The notes beneath the pieces are model-generated. The model saw only the letters and a program-made list of their open reading frames with translations. It was not told the origin of the DNA and made no database searches. Made by a program: the position numbers and the translations under genes. A stretch of 64,000 nucleotides of DNA, taken from positions 1,651,932 to 1,715,931 of the forward strand of contig NZ_LR026978.1 in NCBI RefSeq assembly GCF_900604315.1. Reading direction: 5' to 3'. The number at the start of each line of letters is the position of its first letter. The stretch's first letter is position 1. This DNA comes from [Erwinia] mediterraneensis (GTDB lineage Bacteria > Pseudomonadota > Gammaproteobacteria > Enterobacterales > Enterobacteriaceae). Below are positions 18,285 through 29,237 of the stretch, in pieces.

Positions 18285-19577
18285 TTAACCCGAACGTTTA
18301 CGGTTGTGGTTGCGTGGTGCGCCACTGCGGCGGTTGGCGTTATTACCACGGCGTGGGGCATTGCCGGAACGGCTACGCGCCAGACGTTTAGGCGGCGGCA
18401 GGTCGTCAAGCAGGGCATCACTGTTGTATTTGCTTACCGGAATGCTGTGACCAATATATTCTTCAATTGCCGGCAGGTTAAGCGCGTACTCTTCACAGGC
18501 GAGGCTGATAGAGCATCCGCTGGCACCCGCGCGACCGGTACGGCCAATGCGGTGCACGTAATCTTCGCAATCGTCTGGCAGATCGTAGTTAAAGACATGC
18601 GTCACGGCAGGAATATGCAGGCCGCGCGCCGCCACATCGGTCGCCACCAGAATATCGACGTCGCCTTTGGTAAAGTCGTCGAGAATGCGCAGGCGTTTTT
18701 TCTGCGCCACATCGCCGGTCAGCAGGCCAACGCGGTGTCCATCGGCGGCCAGATGACCCCAGATATCTTCGCAGCGGTGCTTGGTATTGGCAAAAATAAT
18801 GGCGCGATCCGGCCACTCTTCTTCCAGCAGGGTTTGCAGCAGGCGCATCTTCTCTTCATTCGAAGGATAAAACAGCTCTTCTTTGATGCGATGCCCGGTT
18901 TTCTGCTCTGGCTCGACTTCCACATACTCTGCATTGTTCATGTGCTCAAACGCGAGTTCGCGCACACGGTAAGAGAGCGTCGCAGAGAAGAGCATGCTGA
19001 GCCGTTGCGTCACAGGCGGCATACGGCGGAACAGCCAGCGAATATCTTTAATAAAGCCCAGATCGAACATGCGATCGGCTTCGTCCAGTACCACGACCTG
19101 AATGGCACCCAGATTAATGTGATTTTGTTTTGCGTAATCGATCAGGCGGCCTGTGGTGCCCACCAGAATATCGACACCCTGTTCCAGCACTTTCAGCTGT
19201 TTGTCGTAGCCGTCGCCGCCATAAGCCAGGCCCAGTTTCAGGCCGGTAGCCTGCGTCAGGGGCTCAGCATCCGCGTGGATCTGCACCGCCAGTTCGCGGG
19301 TTGGCGCCATGATTAACGCGCGTGGCTGGTTAACCTGACGGCCCTCCACGGGCTTGTGAGTAAGAAGATGATGAAACGTTGACGTCAGAAACGCCATCGT
19401 TTTCCCGGTACCGGTTTGCGCCTGACCTGCAACATCACGCCCGGAAAGCGTAAAAGGTAATGCGAGCGCCTGAATCGGCGTGCAGTTATGGAAACCTTTT
19501 TTATCAAGGGCTTCCACTACCTGGGGGTGCAGGGCGAAGTCGGAAAACTTCTGTTCAGTTAAGTGTGTTTTGCTCAT
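18285..19577 (-). CDS. rhlB: DEAD-box RNA helicase RhlB
   Basis: A 430-residue degradosome helicase that unwinds structured RNA for RNase E and PNPase. DEAD-box motifs are in order: Q motif ([10 protein letters not shown]), [38 protein letters not shown], then in domain 2 [14 protein letters not shown] and [10 protein letters not shown]. The C-terminal 40 residues are Arg/Asn/Gly-rich and basic, as expected for the RNA and RNase E contact tail. It is divergent from trxA, as in E. coli, and co-directional with gppA. Confidence 0.97.
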   Translation of the reverse strand: MSKTHLTEQKFSDFALHPQVVEALDKKGFHNCTPIQALALPFTLSGRDVAGQAQTGTGKTMAFLTSTFHHLLTHKPVEGRQVNQPRALIMAPTRELAVQIHADAEPLTQATGLKLGLAYGGDGYDKQLKVLEQGVDILVGTTGRLIDYAKQNHINLGAIQVVVLDEADRMFDLGFIKDIRWLFRRMPPVTQRLSMLFSATLSYRVRELAFEHMNNAEYVEVEPEQKTGHRIKEELFYPSNEEKMRLLQTLLEEEWPDRAIIFANTKHRCEDIWGHLAADGHRVGLLTGDVAQKKRLRILDDFTKGDVDILVATDVAARGLHIPAVTHVFNYDLPDDCEDYVHRIGRTGRAGASGCSISLACEEYALNLPAIEEYIGHSIPVSKYNSDALLDDLPPPKRLARSRSGNAPRRGNNANRRSGAPRNHNRKRSG

Positions 19578-19694
19578 AGTGTGGTAGAATATCAGCTTAT
19601 TATCGCTTTACGAAAGCGTATCCGATGAAATAAAGTCAAGCTACGTTGGTATATTTTACGCCAATTCGCCAGGCATAATCTTGTGGAGTAAAAC

Positions 19695-20027
19695 ATGAGC
19701 AGCGATAAAATCGTTCACCTGACCGATGACAGTTTCGACACCGACGTTCTGCAAGCAGAGGGTGTCACGCTGGTAGATTTCTGGGCTGAATGGTGTGGTC
19801 CTTGCAAAATGATCGCCCCGATTCTTGATGAAGTCGCAGAAGAGTACGACGGTAAGCTCACTATCGCCAAGCTGAACATTGACGATAACCCGGGCACTGC
19901 ACCGAAGTATGGCATTCGCGGTATCCCGACGCTGCTGCTGTTCAAAAACGGTGAAGTGGCTGCAACCAAAGTGGGCGCCCTGTCCAAAGGTCAGCTCAAA
20001 GAGTTCCTGAACGCTAACCTGGGCTAA
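19695..20027 (+). CDS. trxA: Thioredoxin 1
   Basis: A 110-residue cytoplasmic disulfide reductase with the redox motif WCGPC (Cys34 and Cys37 counting Met1), the cis-proline loop GIPTLLLF and the usual single-domain thioredoxin length. It reduces ribonucleotide reductase, PAPS reductase and methionine sulfoxide reductases and recycles through TrxB. TGGAG at 19682-19686 supplies the ribosome site. The gene sits divergently from rhlB and upstream of rho, the standard enterobacterial arrangement. Confidence 0.99.
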   Translation: MSSDKIVHLTDDSFDTDVLQAEGVTLVDFWAEWCGPCKMIAPILDEVAEEYDGKLTIAKLNIDDNPGTAPKYGIRGIPTLLLFKNGEVAATKVGALSKGQLKEFLNANLG

Positions 20028-20045
20028 GCCCGGAGCCGGAAGGCT

Positions 20046-20071
20046 GCGGTGGCGAAATTTCTTTCCACCGC
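20046..20071 (+). terminator. Hairpin 3' of trxA
   Basis: GCGGTGG (20046-20052) and CCACCGC (20065-20071) form a 7-bp stem with a 12-base loop, 18 bases past the trxA stop, followed by the AT-rich run TATATTTAAAG but no true T-tract. It may partly end or stabilise the trxA mRNA. Confidence 0.45.
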
Positions 20072-20086
20072 TATATTTAAAGACTT

Positions 20087-20116
20087 CCAGGCTGCCACAA
20101 GGCAGCGGCAGCCTGG
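20087..20116 (+). promoter_or_regulatory. Mutually exclusive hairpins in the trxA-rho leader
   Basis: CCAGGCTGCC (20087-20096) pairs perfectly with GGCAGCCTGG (20107-20116). The inner arm GCTGCC (20091-20096) can instead pair with GGCAGC (20101-20106) over an ACAA loop, so the two folds exclude each other. A related small hairpin, TGCC-GCAA-GGCA, lies at 20155-20166. Such choices are common in attenuation-type leaders, and rho is known to be autoregulated by Rho-dependent termination in its leader. Confidence 0.5.
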
Positions 20117-20142
20117 GAGAGCAAGTCAAAGCGTGATACCCG

Positions 20143-20214
20143 ATGCGTTCAGGTTGCCGCAAGGCAGACGCCGGAAACAGGAAGGGTATGGACGGCAGGG
20201 TTCAGGCGTGCTAG
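20143..20214 (+). CDS. Candidate rho leader peptide (rhoL-like, 23 aa)
   Basis: A short frame ATG CGT TCA ... TGC TAG coding for 23 residues lies between trxA and rho, where E. coli carries the leader peptide gene rhoL, whose product also begins Met-Arg-Ser. The rest of the peptide is not obviously similar, and the ribosome site is poor (GGGAG at 20114-20118 is too far upstream). It contains the TGCC-GCAA-GGCA hairpin. Treat as a candidate only; translation is unproven. Confidence 0.3.
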   Translation: MRSGCRKADAGNRKGMDGRVQAC

Positions 20215-20491
20215 ATTACTTTCACTGCTTTACGCACTTACCTTGTAGTTAGAATCTAAAGATTTCCTTTGTTGAACGTCGGCACACTGTATCGTAACGG
20301 CAGTTTGACAACCTGACGGTTAGCATCAATTTCGGCCTGACGTTTCTACCGTCTCTGCGCATCCTGGCGCCATCCCTGACGACCATTGTCGAGACGAGTA
20401 AAAAACTGAGCCATTAACAGGCATGGAATTTTTGCCATACCATTCACGACAAACATTTCGAGAATTACCCCGAGTTTAAGAACCCATCACT
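20215..20491 (+). promoter_or_regulatory. Long untranslated rho leader
   Basis: About 277 bases without a credible gene precede rho; with the upstream part the trxA-rho gap is 464 bases. Known biology of rho is that this leader holds C-rich, G-poor segments where Rho terminates its own transcript. Runs such as CGTTTCTACCGTCTCTGCGCATCCTGG near 20341 are in keeping with this, but I cannot define a rut site by eye. Confidence 0.5.
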
Positions 20492-21751
20492 ATGAATCTT
20501 ACCGAATTAAAGAACACGCCGGTTTCTGAGCTGATTACTCTCGGCGAAAATATGGGACAGGAAAACCTGGCGCGCATGCGCAAACAGGACATTATTTTCG
20601 CCATTTTGAAGCAGCATGCGAAAAGTGGCGAGGACATCTTCGGTGATGGTGTGCTGGAGATACTGCAGGATGGCTTTGGTTTCCTCCGCTCCGCAGACAG
20701 CTCCTACCTCGCCGGTCCTGACGACATCTACGTTTCTCCCAGCCAAATCCGCCGCTTCAATCTCCGCACCGGTGACACCATCTCTGGCAAAATCCGTCCG
20801 CCGAAAGAGGGCGAGCGTTACTTTGCGCTGCTGAAAGTCAATGAGGTTAACTACGACAAGCCGGAAAACGCGCGTAGTAAGATTCTGTTCGAAAACCTTA
20901 CGCCATTGCATGCCAACTCACGTTTGCGCATGGAAAGGGGTAATGGCTCTACAGAAGATCTCACCGCTCGCGTACTGGATCTGGCTTCGCCGATTGGTCG
21001 CGGTCAGCGTGGCCTGATTGTTGCGCCGCCGAAAGCGGGTAAGACGATGCTGCTGCAGAACATCGCGCAAAGCATTGCCTATAATCATCCTGACTGCGTG
21101 TTGATGGTTCTGCTGATCGATGAGCGTCCGGAAGAAGTGACCGAAATGCAGCGTCTGGTGAAAGGCGAAGTGGTGGCATCAACCTTTGATGAACCTGCTT
21201 CTCGTCACGTACAGGTCGCTGAAATGGTGATTGAAAAGGCGAAGCGTCTGGTTGAGCACAAAAAAGACGTCATTATTCTGCTCGACTCCATTACCCGTCT
21301 GGCGCGTGCCTACAACACCGTGGTACCGGCTTCCGGTAAAGTGTTGACCGGTGGTGTGGATGCCAACGCCCTGCATCGTCCGAAACGTTTCTTCGGTGCG
21401 GCGCGTAACGTGGAAGAGGGCGGCAGTCTGACCATTATCGCCACCGCGCTGATCGACACCGGTTCGAAGATGGACGAAGTAATTTACGAAGAGTTTAAAG
21501 GCACCGGTAACATGGAGCTGCACCTCGCCCGTAAAATCGCGGAAAAACGCGTCTTCCCGGCTATCGACTACAACCGCTCCGGTACCCGTAAAGAAGAGCT
21601 GCTCACTTCCCAGGAAGAACTGCAAAAGATGTGGATCCTGCGTAAGATTATTCATCCGATGGGTGAGATCGACGCAATGGAGTTCCTCATCAACAAACTG
21701 GCAATGACCAAAACCAATGACGAATTCTTCGACATGATGAAACGTTCCTGA
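20492..21751 (+). CDS. rho: Transcription termination factor Rho
   Basis: A 419-residue hexameric RNA-dependent ATPase that ends transcription at Rho-dependent sites. Visible domains: N-terminal helical region starting [15 protein letters not shown], the cold-shock-like RNA-binding fold (GFGFLRS...[15 protein letters not shown]), Walker [15 protein letters not shown], Walker [13 protein letters not shown], the Q-loop and R-loop region GALLID-type segments and the arginine-finger region. Length matches E. coli Rho (419). It is followed by an intrinsic terminator and then the ECA operon. Confidence 0.99.
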   Translation: MNLTELKNTPVSELITLGENMGQENLARMRKQDIIFAILKQHAKSGEDIFGDGVLEILQDGFGFLRSADSSYLAGPDDIYVSPSQIRRFNLRTGDTISGKIRPPKEGERYFALLKVNEVNYDKPENARSKILFENLTPLHANSRLRMERGNGSTEDLTARVLDLASPIGRGQRGLIVAPPKAGKTMLLQNIAQSIAYNHPDCVLMVLLIDERPEEVTEMQRLVKGEVVASTFDEPASRHVQVAEMVIEKAKRLVEHKKDVIILLDSITRLARAYNTVVPASGKVLTGGVDANALHRPKRFFGAARNVEEGGSLTIIATALIDTGSKMDEVIYEEFKGTGNMELHLARKIAEKRVFPAIDYNRSGTRKEELLTSQEELQKMWILRKIIHPMGEIDAMEFLINKLAMTKTNDEFFDMMKRS

Positions 21752-21815
21752 TTCAGATTTGACGCGAGTAGAGTTTCTGCCCGATTTCTTCTGAATCCGC
21801 CTGGAATTTGCCCCG

Positions 21816-21841
21816 ACGCCACGTCCCGACGTGGCGTTTTT
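21816..21841 (+). terminator. Intrinsic terminator of rho
   Basis: ACGCCACGT (21816-21824) and ACGTGGCGT (21829-21837) form a perfect 9-bp stem with a CCCG loop, followed by five T. It lies 65 bases after the rho stop and should separate rho from the ECA operon. Confidence 0.88.
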
Positions 21842-22007
21842 CATTTATGAGCTATAGGATTACCCCTGACGGGAGATTTATAAAGACTGTGGTAACGATG
21901 CCTGAGCGTGGTGCTGCGCATCGGATAAACAGAATTCGGAATCTGGATGAACGGCAAAACTCTTATTTTTGCTTATAGTATCCATGTTTTAGCTGAGAGC
22001 GTTTAAC

Positions 22008-23108
22008 GTGAATTTACTCACTATAAGTACCGAGCTTGGATTAACTTTTTTATTTACTCTGGTTTTCCTTTTTTTTGCTCGCAAGGTAGCGATAAAAATC
22101 GGGTTGGTTGATACGCCCAATTTGCGTAAACGTCATCAGGGTGCGATTCCACTGGTTGGCGGTATCTCGGTATTCGCCGGTATCTGTTTCACCTTTGCCA
22201 TCACGAATTACTATCTTCCGCACGGCCTGCTCTATCTGTTATGCGCCGGAGTGCTGGTGCTGGTCGGCGCACTGGACGATCGTTTCGATATCAGCGTGAA
22301 ATTTCGCGCCATGGTGCAGGCGGTCGTGGCGGTGGTGATGATGGTCGGAGCCAAGCTCTATCTGCTCAGCCTGGGCTATATTATCGGTCCGGTAGAACTG
22401 GTGGTGGGCCCCTTTGGCTATGTGCTCACGCTGTTTGCCGTCTGGGCGGCGATTAACGCCTTTAATATGGTGGACGGCATTGATGGCCTGCTCGGTGGGC
22501 TTTCCTGTGTCACCTTTGGCGCGATGGGCATCATTCTCTATTTCGATGGGCAGCTAAGTCTGGCGATGTGGTGCTTCGCGCTGATTGCCGCCACGCTGCC
22601 TTATATCATGCTTAACCTCGGCTTTTTCGGGCGCCGCTATAAAGTCTTTATGGGCGATGCCGGCAGCACCATGATCGGTTTCAGCATCATCTGGATATTA
22701 CTGGAAACCACGCAAGGTCTGAGTCATCCCATTACCCCCGTCACAGCGCTCTGGCTGATCGCTATCCCGCTGATGGATATGGTGGCGATCATGTATCGTC
22801 GTCTGCGCAAGGGGATGAGCCCCTTCTCTGCTGATCGTCAGCATATTCATCATCTGATTATGCGTGCCGGTTTCACCTCTCGTCAGGCCTTTATGCTGAT
22901 TACCCTGGCCGCCGCCCTGCTGGCCGGTATCGGAGTGCTGGGCGAATATCTGGCGTTTATCCCTGAATGGGTCATGCTACTGCTGTTTCTGTGCGCCTTT
23001 ATGCTCTATGGCTACTGCATCAAGCATGCATGGCGCATCGCGCGTTTAATCAGGCGTACCAAACGTCGTCTGCAGCACCGCAGAGAAGCCAGAAAATTAC
23101 CCAGATAA
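22008..23108 (+). CDS. wecA: UDP-GlcNAc:undecaprenyl-phosphate GlcNAc-1-phosphate transferase WecA
   Basis: A 366-residue polytopic inner-membrane enzyme that starts ECA (and often O-antigen) synthesis by making lipid I, Und-PP-GlcNAc. Motifs of the MraY/WecA family: the cytoplasmic LVDTPNLRKRHQG, DDRFDIS, FNMVDGIDGLLGG, FMGDAGSTMIGF and HIHHLIMRAG. About eleven TM segments fit its length. The start is GTG 22008, giving the family N-terminus MNLLTIST. It is the first gene of the 12-gene ECA operon; the 256-bp gap after rho should contain the operon promoter. Confidence 0.97.
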   Translation: MNLLTISTELGLTFLFTLVFLFFARKVAIKIGLVDTPNLRKRHQGAIPLVGGISVFAGICFTFAITNYYLPHGLLYLLCAGVLVLVGALDDRFDISVKFRAMVQAVVAVVMMVGAKLYLLSLGYIIGPVELVVGPFGYVLTLFAVWAAINAFNMVDGIDGLLGGLSCVTFGAMGIILYFDGQLSLAMWCFALIAATLPYIMLNLGFFGRRYKVFMGDAGSTMIGFSIIWILLETTQGLSHPITPVTALWLIAIPLMDMVAIMYRRLRKGMSPFSADRQHIHHLIMRAGFTSRQAFMLITLAAALLAGIGVLGEYLAFIPEWVMLLLFLCAFMLYGYCIKHAWRIARLIRRTKRRLQHRREARKLPR

Positions 23109-23133
23109 GTACCCTGAAAAGGATAATGTTGTT

Positions 23134-24183
23134 ATGACCGCTTCCGTTGTGGAGAACGAACTGGATATTCGCGGCCTCTGCTGCACCTTGTGGCGCGGCA
23201 AGCGCTGGATCATTGGCCTGGCGCTGCTCTTTGCGTTGCTGGCATGGGTAGCCTCGTTACTGATGAAGCAAGTGTGGAGTGCGACGGCGATTACCGATCG
23301 ACCCACTATCAATATGCTGGGAAATTACTATGCGCAGCAGCAGTTTCTTCACGGCCTGGCGCTGCGTAACAACGCGGTAAACCTCGCCGTGCCGCAGCCT
23401 GACGTTATGGATGAGGTATATCAGGAGTTTACCATGCAGCTGGCGTCATGGGATACGCGGCGGGAGTTCTGGCTGCAAACAGACTATTACAAAAGCCGGC
23501 AAAGCGGCAACGCCCGTAACGATGCCGCGGCGCTGGATGAACTGATCACGAATATTACTTTTACGCCCGCCGACAGCGCGCATAACACCCGTGACAGTAT
23601 CAGGCTGGAAGCCGAAACCGCCAACAATGCCAATAACCTGCTGCGCCAGTATATCGCTTTTGCCAGCGAACGCGCGGCACGCCATCTGAATGCGGAATTG
23701 CAGGGGGCCTGGCAGGCTTACCAGGAGCAGCTGCAGGCGCAGATAAAACGCCAGGAGAGTGTCGCCCGGGCGGTATTCGAACGCCAGCGCCACCGTCTTG
23801 AGCAGGCGTTGAAAATTGCCAGCCAGCCGGAGATCAGCGAAAATCAGACGCCGGTAACGAGCGAAACGCTGCCCGATTCGGAGCTGTTTCTGCTCGGACG
23901 CTCCCGTTTACAGGCGCAGCTGGATGCGCTGCAGGCTGGCGGACCCAGCTATGATATAAGTTATGATCAAAACAGGGCGATGCTGACGACACTGCAGGCG
24001 GGTCCGGACGTGAACCGTAAGTTCCAGACATATCGTTATCTGCGTACGCCGGAAGAGCCGGTCAGGCGTGACAGCCCACGGCGTCTGTTCTTGATGATGA
24101 TGTGGGGGGCGACCGGAGCCCTGGTCGGCGCTGGCGTTGCGCTGATACGCCGCCCGCGTCTGAAATTACAGCAGCATCATTAA
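23134..24183 (+). CDS. wzzE: ECA chain-length regulator WzzE
   Basis: A 349-residue polysaccharide co-polymerase (PCP-1) that sets the modal chain length of ECA made by WzyE. TM1 lies about residues 28-46 ([19 protein letters not shown]), TM2 about 314-332 ([18 protein letters not shown]), with a periplasmic helical region between, including a coiled-coil-like stretch about 185-235. The Pro-rich segment before TM2 ([18 protein letters not shown]) is a family hallmark. It follows wecA by 25 bases. Confidence 0.95.
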   Translation: MTASVVENELDIRGLCCTLWRGKRWIIGLALLFALLAWVASLLMKQVWSATAITDRPTINMLGNYYAQQQFLHGLALRNNAVNLAVPQPDVMDEVYQEFTMQLASWDTRREFWLQTDYYKSRQSGNARNDAAALDELITNITFTPADSAHNTRDSIRLEAETANNANNLLRQYIAFASERAARHLNAELQGAWQAYQEQLQAQIKRQESVARAVFERQRHRLEQALKIASQPEISENQTPVTSETLPDSELFLLGRSRLQAQLDALQAGGPSYDISYDQNRAMLTTLQAGPDVNRKFQTYRYLRTPEEPVRRDSPRRLFLMMMWGATGALVGAGVALIRRPRLKLQQHH

Positions 24184-24193
24184 GAGAAGCCGT

Positions 24194-25324
24194 GTGAAAG
24201 TTCTGACAGTTTTTGGTACCCGACCTGAGGCGATAAAAATGGCGCCGCTGGTAAAGGCGCTGGCACAGGATGCTGATTTTGAATCGCGTCTTTGCGTGAC
24301 CGCCCAGCATCGGGAAATGCTTGATCAGGTACTGCAGCTGTTTCATCTGCAGCCCGATTACGATCTCAATATTATGCGCCCGGAGCAGGGGCTGACGGAG
24401 ATTACCTGCCGGATTTTGCAGGGCCTGAAAACCGTACTGTCCGATTTTAATCCCGATATGGTGCTGGTGCATGGCGACACCACCACCACGCTGGCGGCCA
24501 GTCTGGCGGCCTTTTATCATCGGGTGCCGGTAGGCCATGTTGAAGCGGGCTTACGCACCGGCGATCTCTACTCGCCCTGGCCGGAAGAGGCTAACCGTAA
24601 ATTAACCGGTCATCTGGCTACCTTTCATTTTACGCCGACCGAGACCTCACGCCGCAATCTGCTGCGGGAAAACCTGCCTGACGCGCGTATTTTTGTTACC
24701 GGCAATACGGTGATCGATGCGCTGCTCTGGGTACGCGATCGGGTCGTAGGTGATACTGAGCTGAACGCGCGTCTTGCCGCGCGTTACCCCTTTCTCGACA
24801 CCAGCAAGAAGCTGATTCTGGTCACCGGTCATCGCCGCGAAAGCTTTGGCGATGGCTTTGAACGTATCTGTAGCGCGCTGGCGCAGATTGCGCGTCAGCA
24901 TCCACAGGTACAGATTGTCTATCCGGTACACCTCAATCCCAACGTCAGCGAGCCGGTAAAACGCATCCTCAGCGATATCGACAATATCTTCCTGATCGAG
25001 CCGCAGGAGTATCTGCCTTTTGTCTGGCTGATGAACCGTGCCTGGCTGATTCTCACCGATTCCGGCGGCATTCAGGAGGAGGCGCCCTCGCTGGGCAAAC
25101 CGGTGCTGGTGATGCGTGAAACCACCGAGCGGCCGGAAGCGGTCGAAGCGGGAACGGTCAGGCTGGTAGGGACCGACGTCCATAAAATTGTGGCTGAAGT
25201 GAGCCATCTGCTGCGGGACAACGCGGCATGGCAAGCGATGAGCCATGCACATAATCCCTATGGCGACGGCCAGGCCTGCAGGCGCATCCTGCAGGCTTTA
25301 AAAAGCAACAGGGTCTATTTATGA
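24194..25324 (+). CDS. wecB: UDP-N-acetylglucosamine 2-epimerase WecB
   Basis: A 376-residue cytoplasmic non-hydrolysing epimerase that interconverts UDP-GlcNAc and UDP-ManNAc, feeding WecC. Family motifs: [13 protein letters not shown] at the N-terminus, [68 protein letters not shown]. Start is GTG 24194, 10 bases after wzzE; its TGA overlaps the wecC ATG (ATGA), implying translational coupling. Confidence 0.98.
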   Translation: MKVLTVFGTRPEAIKMAPLVKALAQDADFESRLCVTAQHREMLDQVLQLFHLQPDYDLNIMRPEQGLTEITCRILQGLKTVLSDFNPDMVLVHGDTTTTLAASLAAFYHRVPVGHVEAGLRTGDLYSPWPEEANRKLTGHLATFHFTPTETSRRNLLRENLPDARIFVTGNTVIDALLWVRDRVVGDTELNARLAARYPFLDTSKKLILVTGHRRESFGDGFERICSALAQIARQHPQVQIVYPVHLNPNVSEPVKRILSDIDNIFLIEPQEYLPFVWLMNRAWLILTDSGGIQEEAPSLGKPVLVMRETTERPEAVEAGTVRLVGTDVHKIVAEVSHLLRDNAAWQAMSHAHNPYGDGQACRRILQALKSNRVYL

Positions 25325-26580
25325 GTTTTGAAACCATCTCCGTCATTGGACTGGGTTACATTGGGCTGCCGACCGCAGCCGTTTTTGCCTCAAAGGGAAA
25401 AAAAGTCGTGGGGGTGGATATTAATGCCCGCGCGGTGGAGATCATCAATCGTGGCGAAATCCATATTATTGAGCCGGACCTGGATGAAGTGGTACGCGCG
25501 GCGGTGAACACAGGCTGCCTGCGGGCAACCACCACGCCAGAACCCGCAGATGCGTTTGTAATCGCGGTACCCACGCCCTTTATCGGCGATCATCAGCCCG
25601 ATCTCAGTTTTGTACGCGCCGCCGCAGAATCGATCGCCCCCGTGCTGAAAAAAGGCGATCTGGTTATTCTGGAATCTACCTCGCCGCCGGGCAGCACGGA
25701 ACAGCTGGCAGCATGGCTGGCAGCGATGCGTCCCGATCTGCGTTTTCCACTGCAGCCAGGCGACAGCGATGTGGCTGTCGCTTACTGTCCTGAACGCGTC
25801 CTGCCCGGTCAGGTGATGGTGGAGCTGATAAAAAACGATCGTGTGATTGGCGGCCTGACGCCCGCCTGTTCAGCACGCGCCAGCGCGCTCTATCGTATTT
25901 TTCTGCAGGGCGAATGTGTGGAAACCAATGCCCGCACTGCGGAGATGTGTAAGCTGACGGAAAACAGCTTCCGCGACGTGAATATCGCTTTTGCCAATGA
26001 GCTGTCGCTGATCTGCGCCGCACAGGGCATCAACGTCTGGGAGCTGATCGCGCTGGCAAACCGTCATCCGCGCGTCAATATTCTGCAGCCGGGCCCCGGC
26101 GTTGGTGGGCACTGTATCGCAGTCGACCCCTGGTTTATCGTGGCGCAAAACCCGGAACAGGCGCGCCTGATCCGCACGGCGCGCGAAGTGAATGACAGCA
26201 AACCTGGCTGGGTGCTGGAGCAGGTGAAAAGCGCGCTGGCGGACTGCCTTACCCACAGCGGGAAACGCGCCAGCGATATTACCATCGCCTGTTTCGGCCT
26301 GGCGTTTAAAGCCAATATCGACGATCTACGTGAAAGCCCGGCGATGGAAGTGGCGCACCTGATCGCCAGCTGGCACAGCGGCAAAACCTGGGTAGTGGAA
26401 CCGCACGTGCAGCAGATTCCGGCCCGGCTGGCTAACGAGGCGCAACTGGTTCCGCTGCAACAGGCGCTGCAGCAGGCTGACCTGCTGGTGATGCTGGTGG
26501 ATCATCAGGCCTTCCGCGCCATCGACGCCGGAAGTGTGACCCAGCCGTGGATCGTAGATACCAAAGGGGTCTGGCGATGA
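25321..26580 (+). CDS. wecC: UDP-N-acetyl-D-mannosamine dehydrogenase WecC
   Basis: A 419-residue cytoplasmic dehydrogenase that oxidises UDP-ManNAc to UDP-ManNAcA with two NAD. It shows the Rossmann motif GLGYIGLP at residue 10, the middle-domain lysine region ([19 protein letters not shown]), the catalytic cysteine in [13 protein letters not shown], and [15 protein letters not shown] of the C-terminal UDP-binding domain. It overlaps wecB and rffG by four bases each. Confidence 0.97.
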   Translation: MSFETISVIGLGYIGLPTAAVFASKGKKVVGVDINARAVEIINRGEIHIIEPDLDEVVRAAVNTGCLRATTTPEPADAFVIAVPTPFIGDHQPDLSFVRAAAESIAPVLKKGDLVILESTSPPGSTEQLAAWLAAMRPDLRFPLQPGDSDVAVAYCPERVLPGQVMVELIKNDRVIGGLTPACSARASALYRIFLQGECVETNARTAEMCKLTENSFRDVNIAFANELSLICAAQGINVWELIALANRHPRVNILQPGPGVGGHCIAVDPWFIVAQNPEQARLIRTAREVNDSKPGWVLEQVKSALADCLTHSGKRASDITIACFGLAFKANIDDLRESPAMEVAHLIASWHSGKTWVVEPHVQQIPARLANEAQLVPLQQALQQADLLVMLVDHQAFRAIDAGSVTQPWIVDTKGVWR

Positions 26581-27674
26581 AGCAGTTTTTAATTACCGGC
26601 GGCGCCGGGTTTATTGGCTCAGCGCTGGTGCGTTTTCTGATTAATGAAACGCCGCACCGCGTAGTGGTGGTCGATAAGCTCAGTTATGCCGGTAACCTGA
26701 ACTCGCTCACCAGCGTGGCCGATAATTCCCGCTTTGCTTTTGAACAGATCGATATCTGTGATCGCCCGGCACTCGACCGCGTGCTGGCGCGTTATCAGCC
26801 CGACTGCATTATGCACCTGGCGGCGGAGAGCCATGTGGATCGCTCCATTGACGGTCCGCTGGCCTTTGTCGAAACCAATATTGTCGGCACTTATCATTTG
26901 CTGGAAGCGGCGCGCCACTACTGGAACGCGCTGGCCGCGGCGCGCAAAAGCGCCTTTCTTTTTCATCATATCTCCACCGATGAAGTGTTTGGCGACCTGG
27001 AGAACAGCACGGCGTTTTTTACTGAAACCACCCCTTACGCGCCAAGCAGTCCTTACGCTGCCACCAAAGCGGGAAGCGACCATCTGGTGCGCGCCTGGCT
27101 GCGTACCTACGGTCTGCCGGTGATCGTAACCAACTGTTCTAACAACTACGGTCCTTATCATTTTCCCGAAAAACTGATCCCGTTAATGATCATCAACGCC
27201 CTGAGCGGCAAGCCGTTGCCGGTCTATGGTGCAGGCGCTCAGATTCGTGACTGGCTTTTTGTCGAAGATCACGCCCGCGCGCTCTATACCGTGGTGAGTC
27301 ACGGCAAAGTGGGTGAAACTTATAATATTGGCGGCCATAACGAACGTCGCAATATTGAGGTGGTAGAAACCTTGTGCGCGCTGCTGGAGGAACTGGCCCC
27401 GGAGCGTAAAGTGGTGGGCTTACGTCACTATCGCGATCTGATTACCTTTGTTACCGATCGACCCGGACACGATCAGCGTTATGCCATCGATGCCGGCAAA
27501 ATTGCGCGCGAGCTGGGCTGGCGTCCGCGTGAAACCTTTGAAAGCGGCATCCGCAAAACTGTGCAGTGGTATCTCGATAATCGCGCCTGGTGGCAGGCGA
27601 TCATGGACGGCAGTTACCGTGGTGAACGTCTCGGATTGTCTTCGACCACGCAACAGCCGGGGAGCGAAGCATGA
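26577..27674 (+). CDS. rffG: dTDP-glucose 4,6-dehydratase RffG
   Basis: A 365-residue NAD-dependent short-chain dehydrogenase/reductase converting dTDP-glucose to dTDP-4-keto-6-deoxyglucose for Fuc4NAc. Motifs: TGGAGFIGS (NAD), [21 protein letters not shown] (catalytic Asp-Glu), and the [12 protein letters not shown] catalytic Tyr/Lys. ATG 26577 overlaps the wecC stop (ATGA) and is chosen over an upstream in-frame start. It is the ECA-operon paralogue of RmlB. Confidence 0.96.
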   Translation: MKQFLITGGAGFIGSALVRFLINETPHRVVVVDKLSYAGNLNSLTSVADNSRFAFEQIDICDRPALDRVLARYQPDCIMHLAAESHVDRSIDGPLAFVETNIVGTYHLLEAARHYWNALAAARKSAFLFHHISTDEVFGDLENSTAFFTETTPYAPSSPYAATKAGSDHLVRAWLRTYGLPVIVTNCSNNYGPYHFPEKLIPLMIINALSGKPLPVYGAGAQIRDWLFVEDHARALYTVVSHGKVGETYNIGGHNERRNIEVVETLCALLEELAPERKVVGLRHYRDLITFVTDRPGHDQRYAIDAGKIARELGWRPRETFESGIRKTVQWYLDNRAWWQAIMDGSYRGERLGLSSTTQQPGSEA

Positions 27675-28552
27675 AAGGTATCCTGCTGGCGGGAGGTTCC
27701 GGAACACGTCTGCACCCCATCACGCGCGGCATCTCCAAGCAGTTGTTGCCGGTGTATGACAAGCCGATGATCTACTATCCGTTATCAGTGCTGATGCTGG
27801 CCGGGATCCGTGAGGTGTTGATTATCACCACGCCAGAGGATCAACCTTACTTTGTCCGGCTGCTGGGGGACGGCAGCGAGTTTGGCCTGCAACTCTCCTG
27901 GGCGGTGCAGCCCAGCCCGGATGGACTGGCACAGGCGTTTCTTATTGGCGAATCTTTTATTGGTCAGGATCCCTGCTGTCTGGTGCTGGGCGACAATATC
28001 TACTTTGGCCAGGGATTCAGCCCGAAGCTGAAAAAAGTGGCGGCGAAAAACCAGGGCGCCACGGTGTTCGGCTATCAGGTGATGGATCCGGAGCGCTTTG
28101 GCGTGGTGGAGTTTGATGACAACTTCAATGCGCTCTCCATCGAGGAGAAACCGCGCCAGCCCAAATCGCGCTGGGCGGTCACCGGCCTCTATTTTTATGA
28201 TAATCAGGTGGTTGAGTTTGCGAAACAGGTGAAACCCTCGGTGCGGGGCGAGCTGGAGATCACCTCTATCAATCAGATGTATCTTGAGCGCGGGGAGTTG
28301 TCCGTTGAGCTGCTGGGGCGCGGTTTCGCCTGGCTGGATACCGGCACTCACGACAGCCTGATTGAAGCCAGTATGTTTGTGCAAACGGTGGAAAAGCGTC
28401 AGGGCTTTAAAATCGCCTGTCTGGAGGAGATTGCCTGGCGCAACGGCTGGCTGAGCGACGAGCAGCTTTACGCGGCGGCGCAGGCCTTAACCAAAACCGG
28501 CTACGGCCAGTATCTGCTGGATTTATTACATGTCCATCCACGTCAATATTAA
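27671..28552 (+). CDS. rffH: Glucose-1-phosphate thymidylyltransferase RffH
   Basis: A 293-residue nucleotidyltransferase that makes dTDP-glucose from dTTP and glucose-1-phosphate, supplying RffG. N-terminal [29 protein letters not shown] is the RmlA signature; VLGDNIYFG and [18 protein letters not shown] carry metal and sugar contacts; [10 protein letters not shown] is near the C-terminus. It overlaps rffG by four and wecD by 23 bases. Confidence 0.96.
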   Translation: MKGILLAGGSGTRLHPITRGISKQLLPVYDKPMIYYPLSVLMLAGIREVLIITTPEDQPYFVRLLGDGSEFGLQLSWAVQPSPDGLAQAFLIGESFIGQDPCCLVLGDNIYFGQGFSPKLKKVAAKNQGATVFGYQVMDPERFGVVEFDDNFNALSIEEKPRQPKSRWAVTGLYFYDNQVVEFAKQVKPSVRGELEITSINQMYLERGELSVELLGRGFAWLDTGTHDSLIEASMFVQTVEKRQGFKIACLEEIAWRNGWLSDEQLYAAAQALTKTGYGQYLLDLLHVHPRQY

Positions 28553-29237
28553 TCCGCTCCCCTGGGAGAGTGATTTTTTTGGCCTGTGCACGGCACGCGT
28601 CGGATTTGAAGGGACGCAGCCGCTGGATACAGAAGCGATGCGCCCCTGGGCGCTGCTGCAGGCGAAAGTGCCGTCAGAGCGTGTGGAGATTATCGATGCG
28701 CTGAGCGAGCACGGTTTTCAGCTGGTAGAAGGGGAAGCGGATCTCTCCTTAAATATCAAGCGAACCGAGCGGCAGACCGGCGTCCGTATCGCGCGTGAGG
28801 CGCAGATTCCCGCTCTGCGCGCGGCGGCGGCACAGGCCTTTACCCGCAGTCGTTTTCGCGCTCCCTGGTTTCCCAGCGGCGCAAGCAGTGATTTTTATGC
28901 GCAATGGATTGAAAATGCTGTGCGCGGCACCTTTGACGATCAGTGCCTGATCGCGGTGGATGACGCCGGAACGCTGCAGGGCTTTGTCTCACTGCGCGAA
29001 ACTGATGGCGATGCGCGTATCGGTTTGCTCGCCGTTCTGCCGCAGTCACAGGGCAACGGCGTAGGGCAGCGGTTAATGCTGGCCGCCGCCGACTGGGGAC
29101 GCGTCAGACAGCTGAACCGGCTGCGGGTGGCGACGCAGCTCAGTAATCTTGCGGCCATGCGCCTCTATTTACGCAGCGGTGCCCGACTGGAAAGCACCGC
29201 GTACTGGTTTTACAGGAAAGGTGATGATTCCATTTAA
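28530..29237 (+). CDS. wecD: dTDP-fucosamine acetyltransferase WecD
   Basis: A 235-residue GNAT-fold enzyme that N-acetylates dTDP-4-amino-4,6-dideoxygalactose using acetyl-CoA, giving dTDP-Fuc4NAc. The acetyl-CoA motif is visible as [20 protein letters not shown] followed by [20 protein letters not shown]. The N-terminal half ([11 protein letters not shown]) is the small RffC-specific domain. The start lies inside the end of rffH; the end overlaps wecE by 14 bases. Confidence 0.93.
   Translation: MSIHVNINPLPWESDFFGLCTARVGFEGTQPLDTEAMRPWALLQAKVPSERVEIIDALSEHGFQLVEGEADLSLNIKRTERQTGVRIAREAQIPALRAAAAQAFTRSRFRAPWFPSGASSDFYAQWIENAVRGTFDDQCLIAVDDAGTLQGFVSLRETDGDARIGLLAVLPQSQGNGVGQRLMLAAADWGRVRQLNRLRVATQLSNLAAMRLYLRSGARLESTAYWFYRKGDDSI

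Noticed and set aside
18276-19316. 346-residue plus-strand ORF opposite rhlB
   Set aside because: It is antisense to the well-identified rhlB gene, has no recognisable domain, and follows from codon bias of the GC-rich sense gene.
20049-20252. 67-residue GTG ORF after trxA
   Set aside because: Starts inside the trxA 3' hairpin, has no ribosome site, and matches nothing known.
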